Shown piece by piece: positions 25,233 through 33,350 of a stretch of DNA of 64,000 nt. Position 1 is the stretch's first letter, and each line of letters starts with the position of its first letter. This DNA is from Synechococcus sp. CBW1002. Its GTDB lineage: Bacteria > Cyanobacteriota > Cyanobacteriia > PCC-6307 > Cyanobiaceae. Location: contig NZ_CP060398.1 of assembly GCF_015840915.1 (NCBI RefSeq), forward strand, positions 2,418,001 through 2,482,000, given 5' to 3'. Both the position numbers and the translations under genes were made by a program. The notes beneath the pieces are model-generated. The model saw only the letters and a program-made list of their open reading frames with translations. It ran no database searches and was not told where the DNA came from.

Positions 25233-27281
25233 ATGCAAGCCACCCACAACCGGCCCGGCCTGGGGTTGCCGCTGGCCTGCCTCGCCCTGGTCCTGCTGCT
25301 CGCCGGTCGATCTGCCCTGGAACCGACCGGGCCTGCCGCAGGGGATCCCTCCCTGCGGCTCTCGGCCACGCAGCCAAGCCTGGAGGTGGAGCTCAGCGGT
25401 TGGCTGCTGAGTGATCCCCGTTTCAGCACCGCCAGCGCCACTGAAACCAGCGGCACAGGGAGCAACGGCGGCGCAGGCAACAGTGACGCCAGCAGACCCT
25501 GCCGCGTTCCTCTCCAGACGGCCGCAGGCCGCAGCGAACTGCTGTTCAACGCCTGCCCAGCCCTGCAACAGGGCTGGCGCCTGACCGTGTCCGGCCGGCT
25601 GCGGCGCCCCTCCAGCGCGCCCCACCCCCTGCTCAGCAGCGCCGCCGAACGCCTGGCCCGCCAGGGCATCTGGTCTCAGTTGCAGGTGGAGCGCTGGCAA
25701 GTGCTCAGCCGGCCGGCCACGCCGATCGCTGACCTGCGCCGCCGGATCGCGCGGCAACTCACTGCGGTCGGCGGCCCGGAGCGGGGCGGCCTGCTGGCGG
25801 CCCTGGTGCTGGGCAGCGCCGTGGTGCCGCTGCCCGCTGATCTGCGCGAAGCCTTTCGGGTGGCCGGGCTCTCCCACGCCCTGGCTGCCTCGGGCTTTCA
25901 CCTCAGTGTGCTGCTGGGAGCTGTCCTGCCCCTGGCACGCCGCCTGCCAAGGCTGCCCAGGTTGACCCTGGCCGCTGGCGCCCTGGCCCTGTTCCTGCTG
26001 CTGGCGGGCCCGCAGCCTTCGGTGGTGCGGGCCGTTCTGATGGGAGGCGGCGCCCTGCTGCTGCTGGAGAGCGGCCGCCGCGGCCGGCCGGTGGCGATCC
26101 TGCTGTGCACGGTGGTGGCGATGCTGCTGCTGCGACCTGGCTGGCTCGCGGATGTGGGGTTTCAGCTGAGCGTGGGCGCCACCGCCGGTCTGATCCTCAC
26201 CGCAGGTCCACTGGAAAGCTGGCTGAAGGGCTGCCTTGGCGCTGCTCTGCCGGAAGGCTGGGGAACGGGACGGGCCGCCACCTGGCTGGCCGGAGCCCTG
26301 GCGATCCCCCTGGCCGCCACCGCCTGGACCCTGCCCCTGCAGGTGCTCCACTTCGGTGTGGTGCCGCTCTACGCCGTGCCGGCGAATCTGCTGGCGGCAC
26401 CCCTGCTCTCGCCGCTCACCCTCGGCGCGATGGCCCTCGCCCTGGTGGCGGTGCTGCTGCCTGCGGTGCTGCCGGTGCTGGTCCAACCGTTGCTGCTGCT
26501 GGCTCAGCTGCTGCTGCTGATCTGTCAGCAGATCTCCCGGCTGCCGATGGCGCAGTGGCAGACCGGCCGTCCGCAGCCGGTTCTGGTGCTGTTGCTCGCC
26601 CTCGGCAGCCTGGCCCTGCTGTTGCCGCAACTGGCGCGGCGCTGGCGCCAGCTGGGAGCTGCGCTGATCACCATCGCCGTGACTCTGCATCTGGCCTGGT
26701 TGGCGGCCGATCGGATGCTGCTGGTGCACCAGGGGCCGCGCGACCTGCTGGTGGCCCGCCATGGAGGCAGGGCGGCCCTGGTGAGCAGCCGCAGCGATGG
26801 GTTGAGCTGTCATCAGGCCCGCAGCCTCGCCACCGGCCTGGGAATCCGGCGCTACGACTGGCTGCTGCTGCTCGATCCCGTGGCCAGCGACGGGCCGACC
26901 TGCTGGCAGGACCTGGCCCAGCTGGTCCAGAGCACCGGCGAGGCCGGCCCGCCGCTGCTGCCGGGCCAGACCCTCAGCAGTGAGGGGCTGGAGGCCTCCG
27001 CCGTCGCGGTGGACAGCCGCGCCCTTCAGCTCCGGGTGGGCCGGCAGCGCTGGTTGCTGCTGCCGGATCGCCAGGCCCTGTGGAGCTGGGAGCGAAGCAC
27101 CCCGGCAAGCTGGCCCGCCAATATCTGGCTCGGCTTCAGGCCCAGCCAGGGCGATCAGCACAGCCTGGCGGACGGCAACATTGAGCGGGTCTGGTGGAGT
27201 GGCAACTTCGCCTCCCGCAGGCAAACCCTGCCCCCAGGCTGGAGGGCCAGCGGCCTCAGCGGCTCCCTGCAGACGGGTTGA
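25233..27281 (+). CDS. comEC: ComEC/Rec2 competence DNA-channel protein
   Basis: This 682-residue protein has the ComEC plan: an N-terminal segment with an OB-like periplasmic part, and the central Competence domain. That domain contains A-L-V-L-G, L-S-H-A-L-A-A-S-G-F-H-L-S-V-L-L-G and the multi-helix stretch to about residue 480. The C-terminal domain is metallo-beta-lactamase-like but lacks an obvious HxHxDH, as in many cyanobacterial ComECs. ComEC forms the inner-membrane pore for single-stranded DNA uptake. It is directly upstream of the tRNA-Ser integration site. Confidence 0.85.
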   Translation: MQATHNRPGLGLPLACLALVLLLAGRSALEPTGPAAGDPSLRLSATQPSLEVELSGWLLSDPRFSTASATETSGTGSNGGAGNSDASRPCRVPLQTAAGRSELLFNACPALQQGWRLTVSGRLRRPSSAPHPLLSSAAERLARQGIWSQLQVERWQVLSRPATPIADLRRRIARQLTAVGGPERGGLLAALVLGSAVVPLPADLREAFRVAGLSHALAASGFHLSVLLGAVLPLARRLPRLPRLTLAAGALALFLLLAGPQPSVVRAVLMGGGALLLLESGRRGRPVAILLCTVVAMLLLRPGWLADVGFQLSVGATAGLILTAGPLESWLKGCLGAALPEGWGTGRAATWLAGALAIPLAATAWTLPLQVLHFGVVPLYAVPANLLAAPLLSPLTLGAMALALVAVLLPAVLPVLVQPLLLLAQLLLLICQQISRLPMAQWQTGRPQPVLVLLLALGSLALLLPQLARRWRQLGAALITIAVTLHLAWLAADRMLLVHQGPRDLLVARHGGRAALVSSRSDGLSCHQARSLATGLGIRRYDWLLLLDPVASDGPTCWQDLAQLVQSTGEAGPPLLPGQTLSSEGLEASAVAVDSRALQLRVGRQRWLLLPDRQALWSWERSTPASWPANIWLGFRPSQGDQHSLADGNIERVWWSGNFASRRQTLPPGWRASGLSGSLQTG

Positions 27282-27374
27282 GGCGGGCTGATCCTTAGAG
27301 TGCAGCAGTCATGGCCTGCTGGCCGTGTCGCCCTTGCATCCTCTGGCCTCAGGCTTTCGGGATGGGGTGTGCGT

Positions 27375-27459
27375 GGAGAGGTGGCTGAGTGGTCGAAAGC
27401 GAACGACTCGAAATCGTTTGAAGGGAAACCTTCCGTGGGTTCGAATCCCACCCTCTCCG
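27375..27459 (+). tRNA. tRNA-Ser (anticodon CGA)
   Basis: The 85-nt sequence folds as a class II tRNA. The 7-bp acceptor stem pairs GGAGAGG (27375-27381) with CCTCTCC (27452-27458), with G27459 as discriminator. The anticodon stem AACGA/TCGTT carries the loop CTCGAAA, giving anticodon CGA at 27409-27411. A long variable arm and a GTTCGAATC T-loop are present. CCA is not encoded. It decodes UCG, and its 3' end is the probable attachment site of the adjacent integrase. Confidence 0.95.
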
Positions 27460-27574
27460 TTTCCACAAAATCCGAAAGGATCCGCGGATATCCCAAAACT
27501 GTTCCAGCGCAGTCGATCTGCCCTTTTGGCTCGTCCGGGTAGATCCGGGGAAAACCGGCTACTGCCGCTGCGGA

Positions 27575-27624
27575 TGACGGTATTTTTGACGGTATAGCCA
27601 GCCGGGTCCGGGTCTATACCGTCA
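27575..27624 (+). promoter_or_regulatory. Direct and inverted TGACGGTAT repeats upstream of the integrase
   Basis: TGACGGTAT occurs at 27575-27583 and again at 27587-27595, 12 bp apart. The second copy extends to TGACGGTATAG, which is repeated exactly in inverted orientation as CTATACCGTCA at 27614-27624. The set lies 59-108 bp before the integrase start and about 120 bp after the tRNA end. Such sites are typical of integrase arm-type or excisionase/AlpA binding sites, or of an int operator. The function is inferred from position. Confidence 0.55.
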
Positions 27625-27682
27625 CCTGCCTTGCTGAACTGCCGACATCCCCTCCCGCGCCAGCGTTCCGGCGCTGTCCGCC

Positions 27683-28963
27683 ATGCTCAGTGACAAGGCG
27701 ATCCAGGCCCTGCGGCCCGACCCGGAACGCCCGGGCAGCAAGCACCACGACCGGGACGGCCTCTACCTCTGGGTGGCGCGCTCCGGCTCCAAGACCTGGC
27801 GCAAGGACTACCGCTGGCAGGGATTACGCCGCACCTTCACCATCGGCCCTTACCCGGCCGTGCGGCTCGCCGATGCCCGCAAGCAGGCCCTGGAGCTGAA
27901 CACCTGGATCAAAGCTGGCATCGATCCGCGCACCCAGGCCCCAACTCAGCAGCGCAAGCAGGTCGAAAGCAGCAGCCGACCTTTCGTCCAGATCGCCCAG
28001 GCCTGGTTCGAGCACCACAGCGCCAGCTGGAGCCCCCGCTATTGCAGAGATATGCGGGAGAAACTTGATCACTTCGTGATACCGGCACTGGGGCAACTTG
28101 ATATCGAGGCGATCACTCGCAGCGACATTGAAACCCAGCTGCTCGCGCCCATCCTCGCCAGAGGTGCCAATGAACAAGCCCGCCGCTGCAATGACGTCAC
28201 CCGTCGCGTGATTGAGCACGCCGTTGATCTCGAACTTCGGCAGGACAACCCCGCCGTCAAAGCCCGCAAGGTCATCGCCGCCACCCGCGTAACCCACTAC
28301 CACCGCATCAGCTGGGTGGAGCTTCCCGATCTCTTGGAGGTGATCGATCGCTTTGAGCGGCAACGCCTCGCCGAGCGCAGCAGCCTCATCGCTCTGCGCC
28401 TGATGATGCTCACCCTGGTGCGGCCCAGTGAACTCCGGGAAGCCCGTTGGAGCGAAGTGGATACCGAGGGTCGTCAGTGGATCATTCCCGCTGAACGCAT
28501 GAAGACTCGCGTTCGCCACATCGTGCCGCTTTCCTCGCAGGCGCGGCACCTATTCGATCTGCAGCGGCCGATCACCGGCCACACCGATCTGGTCTTTCAC
28601 ACCCCCAACCACCGCGGCAGCGGCGAGCTGCGGGTCATGAGCAATGGCTGCCTCTCGATGCTGCTGCGGCGCATGGGCTTCCAGGGGCGGCAGACACCCC
28701 ATGGCTTCAGGGGCTTCGGGCAGACCAACTGCATCGAGCAGCTCAAGATCCCCAGGGTGGTGACCGAAAAGCAGCTGGCCCATGCCGATGGCAACAGCGT
28801 CAGCCGCGCCTACGACTGGGCCGAATATCTCGAGGAGCGCTCCGACATGCTGCAGCGCTGGGCCGATCTGCTCGATCAGGTGGCCGTCGCTGCCGGTCTG
28901 GCGCCGGTCTCAGAGCTGAGCGCACAACTGGCTGGTCAACCATCAGCGCTGCATGCGGCCTGA
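27683..28963 (+). CDS. int: Tyrosine-recombinase integrase (P4 type)
   Basis: This 426-residue integrase has an N-terminal DUF4102-like arm-binding domain (D-R-D-G-L-Y-L-W-V near residue 25, R-R-T-F-T-I-G-P-Y-P near 50), a SAM-like core domain, and the catalytic domain. Visible catalytic residues are Arg in L-V-R-P-S-E-L, His/Arg in H-G-F-R, His in L-A-H-A-D, and Tyr in R-A-Y-D-W-A-E-Y-L-E-E-R. P4-type integrases insert at tRNA 3' ends, which fits the tRNA-Ser 224 bp upstream. Its end overlaps the alpA-like gene tail to tail by 28 bp. Confidence 0.92.
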   Translation: MLSDKAIQALRPDPERPGSKHHDRDGLYLWVARSGSKTWRKDYRWQGLRRTFTIGPYPAVRLADARKQALELNTWIKAGIDPRTQAPTQQRKQVESSSRPFVQIAQAWFEHHSASWSPRYCRDMREKLDHFVIPALGQLDIEAITRSDIETQLLAPILARGANEQARRCNDVTRRVIEHAVDLELRQDNPAVKARKVIAATRVTHYHRISWVELPDLLEVIDRFERQRLAERSSLIALRLMMLTLVRPSELREARWSEVDTEGRQWIIPAERMKTRVRHIVPLSSQARHLFDLQRPITGHTDLVFHTPNHRGSGELRVMSNGCLSMLLRRMGFQGRQTPHGFRGFGQTNCIEQLKIPRVVTEKQLAHADGNSVSRAYDWAEYLEERSDMLQRWADLLDQVAVAAGLAPVSELSAQLAGQPSALHAA

Positions 28964-29142
28964 CGCTTGGAGGTGATCCAGTCCTCCAGCTCCTGCTGGG
29001 ACCAGGCCACCGCCCGTGGGCCAATCACGATCTGCCTGGGGAACTCGCCTGTGGCGATCAGGCTGTAGATCGTGGTGCGTGAGAGGCCGACCCGGTGGAT
29101 CACCTCTGGGAGCCGCAGCAGTCGATCGGTTGCGGATGTCAT
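28936..29142 (-). CDS. AlpA-family excisionase/transcriptional regulator
   Basis: This 68-residue protein contains one winged HTH (L-R-L-P-E-V-I-H-R-V-G-L-S-R-T-T-I-Y near residue 8) and the W-S-Q-Q-E-L-E-D-W-I segment typical of AlpA/Prophage_AlpA proteins. These activate integrase expression or act as excision factors. It is the last gene of the leftward control operon, and its 3' end overlaps the integrase 3' end. Confidence 0.85.
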   Translation of the reverse strand: MTSATDRLLRLPEVIHRVGLSRTTIYSLIATGEFPRQIVIGPRAVAWSQQELEDWITSKRQAACSADG

Positions 29143-29192
29143 GGCTGATGGTCTGAATCTCAGGTGTGTGTCTTGGATTGGTTTGGTGCCTT

Positions 29193-29945
29193 TCAGTTGG
29201 TCTGGTGCAGCAACGCCACCACGGCCGGATCCCAGAGGATCTGCTGGCGGCGCTCTCCCCGACTGCAGAGCGGCAGGGCGACGCCCCAGTCCAGGCCGGC
29301 TTCTGTGAGCTGCCAGTCGTCGTCCTCGTTGCGCTGCTGCAATCCGGCGGCAGCGAGCCGCTGGTTGGTGTGGCGGAGCGTGCCATCCAGTCGGTCCGCC
29401 AGCTGATCAGCGGTCAGCCAGGCCACTCCGGCGCGCTGCTTCACGTCAACGCCGGCAGGACTGCTGTGGGCCTGGATCTCCTCCAAGACGCTGAGCAGGG
29501 CCTCGGCATGGGACACCCCGGTGAGGTGGATGATCTCGTCGGCCCCGCGCAGCACCTCCGCTGCGGTCTGCCTGCGGATCGCCTCGATGCTGCGTCGCGG
29601 CAGCTCTCCTTTGCCCTCTTGTCGGCGCTGCAGGGCGGGCAGCAGTTCGTGGGTGAGCCAGCGCCGCATCCGCGGTGCGCTGGGGTTGTCGCTGTTGAGC
29701 AGCCTGCGCAGCAGCGTGGCCTCATTGATCAGCGCCAGGGTGAAACCACCGGCGCCGGGACCCTCCTCTGAATGGAGGCAATGCTCCTCATCGCGTCGGT
29801 TCGCCATGGCCCAGGCCATCGGGCTCTCCGCCAGCGCATTGCAGGCATCGGCGACGACGATCCAGGCCTCGCCCTGCTGATCGGTGCTCACTCGGATGCG
29901 GTGCCCCTCGAACAGGTAGGGCACCAGAGCGGACGTGTTGCTCAT
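29193..29945 (-). CDS. BRO-N domain phage antirepressor
   Basis: The first 110 residues or so form a BRO-N domain (H-R-I-R-V-S-T-D, W-I-V-V-A-D-A-C-N-A-L, L-I-N-E-A-T-L-L-R-R-L-L, and R-W-L-T-H-E-L-L-P-A-L). These domains occur in phage antirepressors that relieve prophage repression. The remaining 140 residues include a helical linker and a C-terminal domain I do not recognise. Its ATG overlaps the stop of the upstream gene (29942-29945), so expression is coupled. Confidence 0.85.
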   Translation of the reverse strand: MSNTSALVPYLFEGHRIRVSTDQQGEAWIVVADACNALAESPMAWAMANRRDEEHCLHSEEGPGAGGFTLALINEATLLRRLLNSDNPSAPRMRRWLTHELLPALQRRQEGKGELPRRSIEAIRRQTAAEVLRGADEIIHLTGVSHAEALLSVLEEIQAHSSPAGVDVKQRAGVAWLTADQLADRLDGTLRHTNQRLAAAGLQQRNEDDDWQLTEAGLDWGVALPLCSRGERRQQILWDPAVVALLHQTN

Positions 29946-30226
29946 GGCTGGGAAGTTGAGAGGACAGGTGAGTCATGCCGCGACGCGAACACTGCGGGGG
30001 TGAATCCCCCAGGGGTCGCGGCCAGTGGAGCTGGCACCGGACCCGCCAGGACCAGCAGCACCGTGCTCAGCTGCAGGGCCAGCACCAGCCACAGCAACCA
30101 CTGCAGCTGCCGCAGGTCGCCCAGCCGGACGGTGGTGGTGATGGGCCGGCGTGTGCGGCAGAAGGCCGGCAGCTGCGGCTGCGCCATCGGCCGCGGCGTG
30201 CGGCCGGGGTGTTGGGGGTAGGCCAT
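29942..30226 (-). CDS. Small single-TM phage protein, unknown
   Basis: This 94-residue protein has a Pro/Arg-rich N-terminus, one clear TM segment (about residues 43-63) and a short extracytoplasmic tail. It overlaps genes at both ends by 1-4 bp, as expected for a compact phage operon. No family is recognised. Confidence 0.55.
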   Translation of the reverse strand: MAYPQHPGRTPRPMAQPQLPAFCRTRRPITTTVRLGDLRQLQWLLWLVLALQLSTVLLVLAGPVPAPLAATPGGFTPAVFASRHDSPVLSTSQP

Positions 30227-30879
30227 CAGAACGGCACCTCCTCATCGGCGAACTCGTCGCCGTAGTCCTCCCCATCCGCCAGCGGGATCGCCTGCTGCTG
30301 GCGGGCAGCGGCTTCATCGGAGCGGTAGGCCTGCTCCGCCGCCTCGATCCAGGCGGGGTCCGTGCCCTCGCGGATGCTCAGCGGGCCGTAGAAGCCGATC
30401 GTGACGTTGCGCGGCACCGCATCGGCCGCCGCCTGGTCTTCGATCTTGGGGCCCTTGGGGTTGCCGTCCTGGTCGTACTGCTGCGCCCAGCGGGTCTCCA
30501 GCACCAGCACGTCCCCCACGTTCAGCCGGCCGCGGCGGTGCTGACGGCGAGCCTCGATCCACTCGCCAAAGCCCTTCGCCTTGAGGATCAGCCGCACCCG
30601 ATCCCCCGGGGCCGGCACCCCGCCCTCATCACCGATGCGGGCCTCCATCGTCGTGCCGGGCATGGCGATGGCATGGACCACCATTTCCTGCTTGACCTTG
30701 GGCCGGCCCTGGCGGTCGGTGCCGTTGGGGATCGGCTCCATCGCGCCGCTGCTGAGGTTCTTGCGCAAGCGGTCGCGTTGCTCCGGACGCACGATCGCCA
30801 GATAGGCCACCTCACCGAGGCGCTGTTGACGGATCACCGGCGCCGCGATGCGGCTGCCGTCGTTGAGTTCAATCGCCAT
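30226..30879 (-). CDS. Probable phage single-strand DNA-binding-like protein
   Basis: This 217-residue protein has a beta-rich N-terminal and central part compatible with an OB fold. It ends in an acidic tail, E-D-Y-G-D-E-F-A-D-E-E-V-P-F. Acidic tails ending in (I/V)PF are the hallmark by which bacterial and phage SSBs recruit partner proteins. Its place in the early leftward operon, next to regulators and opposite the replication genes, fits. The assignment rests mainly on the tail and context; other phage DNA-metabolism proteins are possible. Confidence 0.45.
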   Translation of the reverse strand: MAIELNDGSRIAAPVIRQQRLGEVAYLAIVRPEQRDRLRKNLSSGAMEPIPNGTDRQGRPKVKQEMVVHAIAMPGTTMEARIGDEGGVPAPGDRVRLILKAKGFGEWIEARRQHRRGRLNVGDVLVLETRWAQQYDQDGNPKGPKIEDQAAADAVPRNVTIGFYGPLSIREGTDPAWIEAAEQAYRSDEAAARQQQAIPLADGEDYGDEFADEEVPF

Positions 30880-31108
30880 GGGACTTGCTGTTCAGAGTGG
30901 AAGAGGGAGAAGACAGGGGAAGCAGGGGCTCCAGTCCGGCACCCAGCCGCAGCAGGTGATGGGCGGCGCCGGAGAGACTCAGCTGGTGCTCGGCCGACAG
31001 CTGCCTGACCTGCCGGTAGACATCGCTGTGCACGCAGACGCACAGGTAGTGACGGCCGTGCTGCGACCGCGGCTGGGGCCTGGCGTAGGCGCGGCGGCAG
31101 ACACTCAT
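30869..31108 (-). CDS. Small ribbon-helix-helix-like phage protein
   Basis: The 79-residue product has a beta-strand plus two-helix pattern (H-Y-L-C-V-C-V-H-S-D-V-Y-R-Q-V-R-Q-L, then L-S-L-S-G-A-A-H-H-L-L) like RHH DNA-binding proteins. A Ser/Leu-rich tail follows. It overlaps the upstream gene stop (31105-31108) and the downstream start by 11 bp. It is probably a regulator or accessory DNA-binding protein. Confidence 0.4.
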   Translation of the reverse strand: MSVCRRAYARPQPRSQHGRHYLCVCVHSDVYRQVRQLSAEHQLSLSGAAHHLLRLGAGLEPLLPLSSPSSTLNSKSHGD

Positions 31109-31875
31109 GGCGTTCCCCCCGCCAGCTCGCGCTCGAACACGTCGATGAAGTCCTTGTGGCGTCGCTGGGTGATGCGGTCCTTGATCGTCCGCACCTCCCG
31201 GGGCACCTGGAAGTGGTGGCGGAACTCGATCGTGAAGCGCTTGCGCGCCTCCTGAGGCATCGCCCCGAGGAACTTGTGCAGGGTGGTGATCTCCTCGGCC
31301 GACAACGGCTCCAGGCCGGAGTCGCCGACTTCCGGCCCATCCGGAGCGCCGGTGTCCCACTCGTCGTCTGCGGCCTCAGGGTCGTCCGCAGCGGGGGCAG
31401 GGGCTGCAGAAGTTGCCGCGGCCTCAGTACCGGAAGCGGAAACCGAAGACTGCGGTCGCACCTGATTCGGCTCGATAGTCCGAGGAGGTTTGCCCACAGG
31501 AATGCCCAGCAGGCCCGCCAACAGGGAAGCGGTGAGCGCATGCCAGGCCGCACTGCCCTCCTGGGGCGCCTGAGCTTCGCTGAACTCCTCGGCGCCGCCG
31601 CGGTGCCGCAGGGTCACCCGCAGCACCTCGTGCTCCTCGTTGATCAGCTTCTGGGCGCTGAACGAGAAGCCCAGGGCAAAGGCCGGCGCAGCCGCCTGCA
31701 CGACCTCCTGCATGGAGGTGTCGGCGATGGCAGCCATCTGGGACTGGAACTGGGCCAGGCCCTCGGCCCACTGGGCGCGGGCCCGCTCGCGGCTCTGCAG
31801 CAGAGCCTGGCTGAGATCAAAGGCGGCGGTGGGACCTGGCGTCGGCTCCATCCGCCCGCAGGGGGTGGTGGTCAT
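31105..31875 (-). CDS. Phage protein of unknown function
   Basis: This 256-residue protein has a helical N-terminal domain (about 20-130), an Ala/Pro/Asp-rich linker (about 150-185) and a conserved-looking helical C-terminal domain rich in basic and aromatic residues (E-E-I-T-T-L-H-K-F-L-G-A-M-P). ATG 31875 is preferred; GTG 31884 is upstream. It is the first gene of the leftward operon, and a palindromic operator lies 39 bp upstream. No function is assigned. Confidence 0.55.
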   Translation of the reverse strand: MTTTPCGRMEPTPGPTAAFDLSQALLQSRERARAQWAEGLAQFQSQMAAIADTSMQEVVQAAAPAFALGFSFSAQKLINEEHEVLRVTLRHRGGAEEFSEAQAPQEGSAAWHALTASLLAGLLGIPVGKPPRTIEPNQVRPQSSVSASGTEAAATSAAPAPAADDPEAADDEWDTGAPDGPEVGDSGLEPLSAEEITTLHKFLGAMPQEARKRFTIEFRHHFQVPREVRTIKDRITQRRHKDFIDVFERELAGGTP

Positions 31876-31913
31876 CGAAGGCACTGCGGGACCGGCGCCC
31901 GCTTGCCTCGGAT

Positions 31914-31930
31914 ATTAGCGGCTCGCTAAT
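31914..31930. promoter_or_regulatory. Perfect 7-3-7 operator palindrome
   Basis: ATTAGCG-GCT-CGCTAAT is a perfect inverted repeat 39 bp upstream of the first gene of the leftward operon. A near copy lies upstream of the adjacent Xre-type regulator gene. The pair is best explained as operators of that regulator. Confidence 0.65.
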
Positions 31931-32001
31931 CCGAATCTGTAGCTTGCGCGACGCAAGGCATGGCCTACTCCGAACCTGTCCGGGAGGTGTTCGTGCATGC
32001 C

Positions 32002-32685
32002 TCAGCTGGGGCCCGTCTTGGTGGACCACTCCTCCAGCCAGCGCTGGGGCAGCCACGCCTCTCCGTCCCACATGCCCTGCAGCTGCTCGGCGGAGTAGGG
32101 CTCAAAGCCGGCAAGCATCGCCTGAAAGGCCTGCCGCTGCTTGGCTGGGGCCACCTTGGCGGCAGAACTCAGGGCCTCCATCACGCCGATGCCGTGCAGC
32201 TTGGCGGTCTGCACCAGCTGGCCGCGCCACTGTTCGCTCAGCCTCGCCGCTTCTGCGGCATCGACCTCAGGCTGGGCCGGCACGACAGGCGCCTGGTAGG
32301 CGCTCGGCACCGGCAACAGACCCAGGTGGCAGCTCCAGAACTCTGCTGGCCCCCACACCCGCTCCTCGTCATCCACCAGGGGTTTGGCCTGGCTGATCAG
32401 ATCCTTGAGGGCCCGGGTGCGCACGCCGCTGAATTCTTTGGCGGCCAGCCGGCGGTTGACCTCGGCAAGGGCAAAGAAGCTCTCCGGCCTGGGCTTGGGC
32501 GCCTTGCCGTTCTCGAACACGCTCAGCGTGCTCGGTGCCATCACCTCAAAGCCCGCCTCGCGGGCCCACTTGTAGGCCGTGTACTGCGTCCAGTTGTTGA
32601 GCTCCCGCCAGCGCCTGAGCATGCGCCCGAACTGCTGGCCGGCCTCGAGCTGCTTGGCCTCGATGTACCGGTACTCAGAGCTCAT
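32002..32685 (-). CDS. Xre-type HTH regulator, probable phage repressor
   Basis: This 227-residue protein has an N-terminal HTH: F-G-R-M-L-R-R-W-R-E-L-N-N-W-T-Q, then A-P-S-T-L-S-V-F-E-N-G-K-A-P. This resembles lambda Cro/CI-type helices that recognise short palindromes. The C-terminal region (about 90-227) is helical and lacks an obvious S24 peptidase Ser/Lys pair, so induction by RecA self-cleavage is not indicated; the BRO-N antirepressor nearby could be the inducer. ATTAGCG palindromes lie upstream of its own start and of the next operon. Confidence 0.65.
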   Translation of the reverse strand: MSSEYRYIEAKQLEAGQQFGRMLRRWRELNNWTQYTAYKWAREAGFEVMAPSTLSVFENGKAPKPRPESFFALAEVNRRLAAKEFSGVRTRALKDLISQAKPLVDDEERVWGPAEFWSCHLGLLPVPSAYQAPVVPAQPEVDAAEAARLSEQWRGQLVQTAKLHGIGVMEALSSAAKVAPAKQRQAFQAMLAGFEPYSAEQLQGMWDGEAWLPQRWLEEWSTKTGPS

Positions 32686-32703
32686 CAGGGCTTGGATCTG
32701 GCC

Positions 32704-32720
32704 ATTAGCGAAAGGCTAAG
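32704..32720. promoter_or_regulatory. Imperfect copy of the 7-3-7 operator
   Basis: ATTAGCG-AAA-GGCTAAG has the same 17-bp architecture as the palindrome at 31914-31930, with two mismatches in the right half. It sits 19 bp upstream of the regulator start at 32685, a position suited to autoregulation. A single half-site, TTAGCG, occurs again at about 33635-33640 between the divergent genes. Confidence 0.55.
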
Positions 32721-32759
32721 GCATCCCAATCATGACCATGAACAGGTGACCTGTCTGTT

Positions 32760-33350
32760 TCAGGGCGGTGTGGGCGCTGACGATCCTGTCCTGGACGGTC
32801 GGCCTGACTTGCCTCGACCAGCGCTGGTGACGGGGCGATGGGCTTGGCGCCGCCCTCCACGCCGGGCGTATGGCGACGGTTTCACCTTGCCCATCGGCAC
32901 CACCCAACCGCCGGTGACCACGGGCACAGGCCAGCAGATGGCCTCGCGGAGCAGCTGCTCCAGCTGCTGGCGCTGCTCCGGCTCCAGCAACGCCACGGGC
33001 TCGACGATGCGGCTGTCCGGGCCAAGGGTCCAGTCGTCGCGTTGGCAGCCGTAGACCCAATCACGGCCGCCTGGCGCCTGCGCCCAGAGCAGCGCCCCAA
33101 GTTGGTCGCGCTCGATCGCGATCTCCAGCTGCCAGCCGCTGGCCAGATCCAGCCGCATCCGGCCCCACCAGATCTCACTCCAGGGCCTGTCTGCCAGGAA
33201 GGCCTCACCCGCCAGCAGCGCCCGCAAGGCCTGTTGGATCTCGGCGGCGCTGCAACGGCTCAGGGGGTGCAGAGCGGGTGACGCAAGCCATTGCCACGGC
33301 ACCAGAGCGCCCACTCCCCGAGGGCGATCGGCTTGCCGCAACAGCGGCAA
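32760..33350 (-). CDS. Phage protein of unknown function
   Basis: This protein of up to 196 residues has a central region with alternating strands and Trp residues (W-S-E-I-W-W-G-R-M-R-L-D, W-V-Y-G-C-Q-R-D-D-W-T). An E-P-V-A-L-L-E-P-E-Q-R-Q-Q-L-E-Q-L-L-R-E helix follows, then a basic tail. I recall small phage/plasmid proteins with such a pattern but assign no function. The start at 33350 overlaps the upstream gene by 91 bp, and a later non-ATG start is possible. Confidence 0.45.
   Translation of the reverse strand: MPLLRQADRPRGVGALVPWQWLASPALHPLSRCSAAEIQQALRALLAGEAFLADRPWSEIWWGRMRLDLASGWQLEIAIERDQLGALLWAQAPGGRDWVYGCQRDDWTLGPDSRIVEPVALLEPEQRQQLEQLLREAICWPVPVVTGGWVVPMGKVKPSPYARRGGRRQAHRPVTSAGRGKSGRPSRTGSSAPTPP

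Noticed and set aside
25146-27224. A 692-codon minus-strand frame opposite comEC
   Set aside because: Shadow composition (Gln/His/Ala/Gly), while comEC shows clear family motifs on the other strand.
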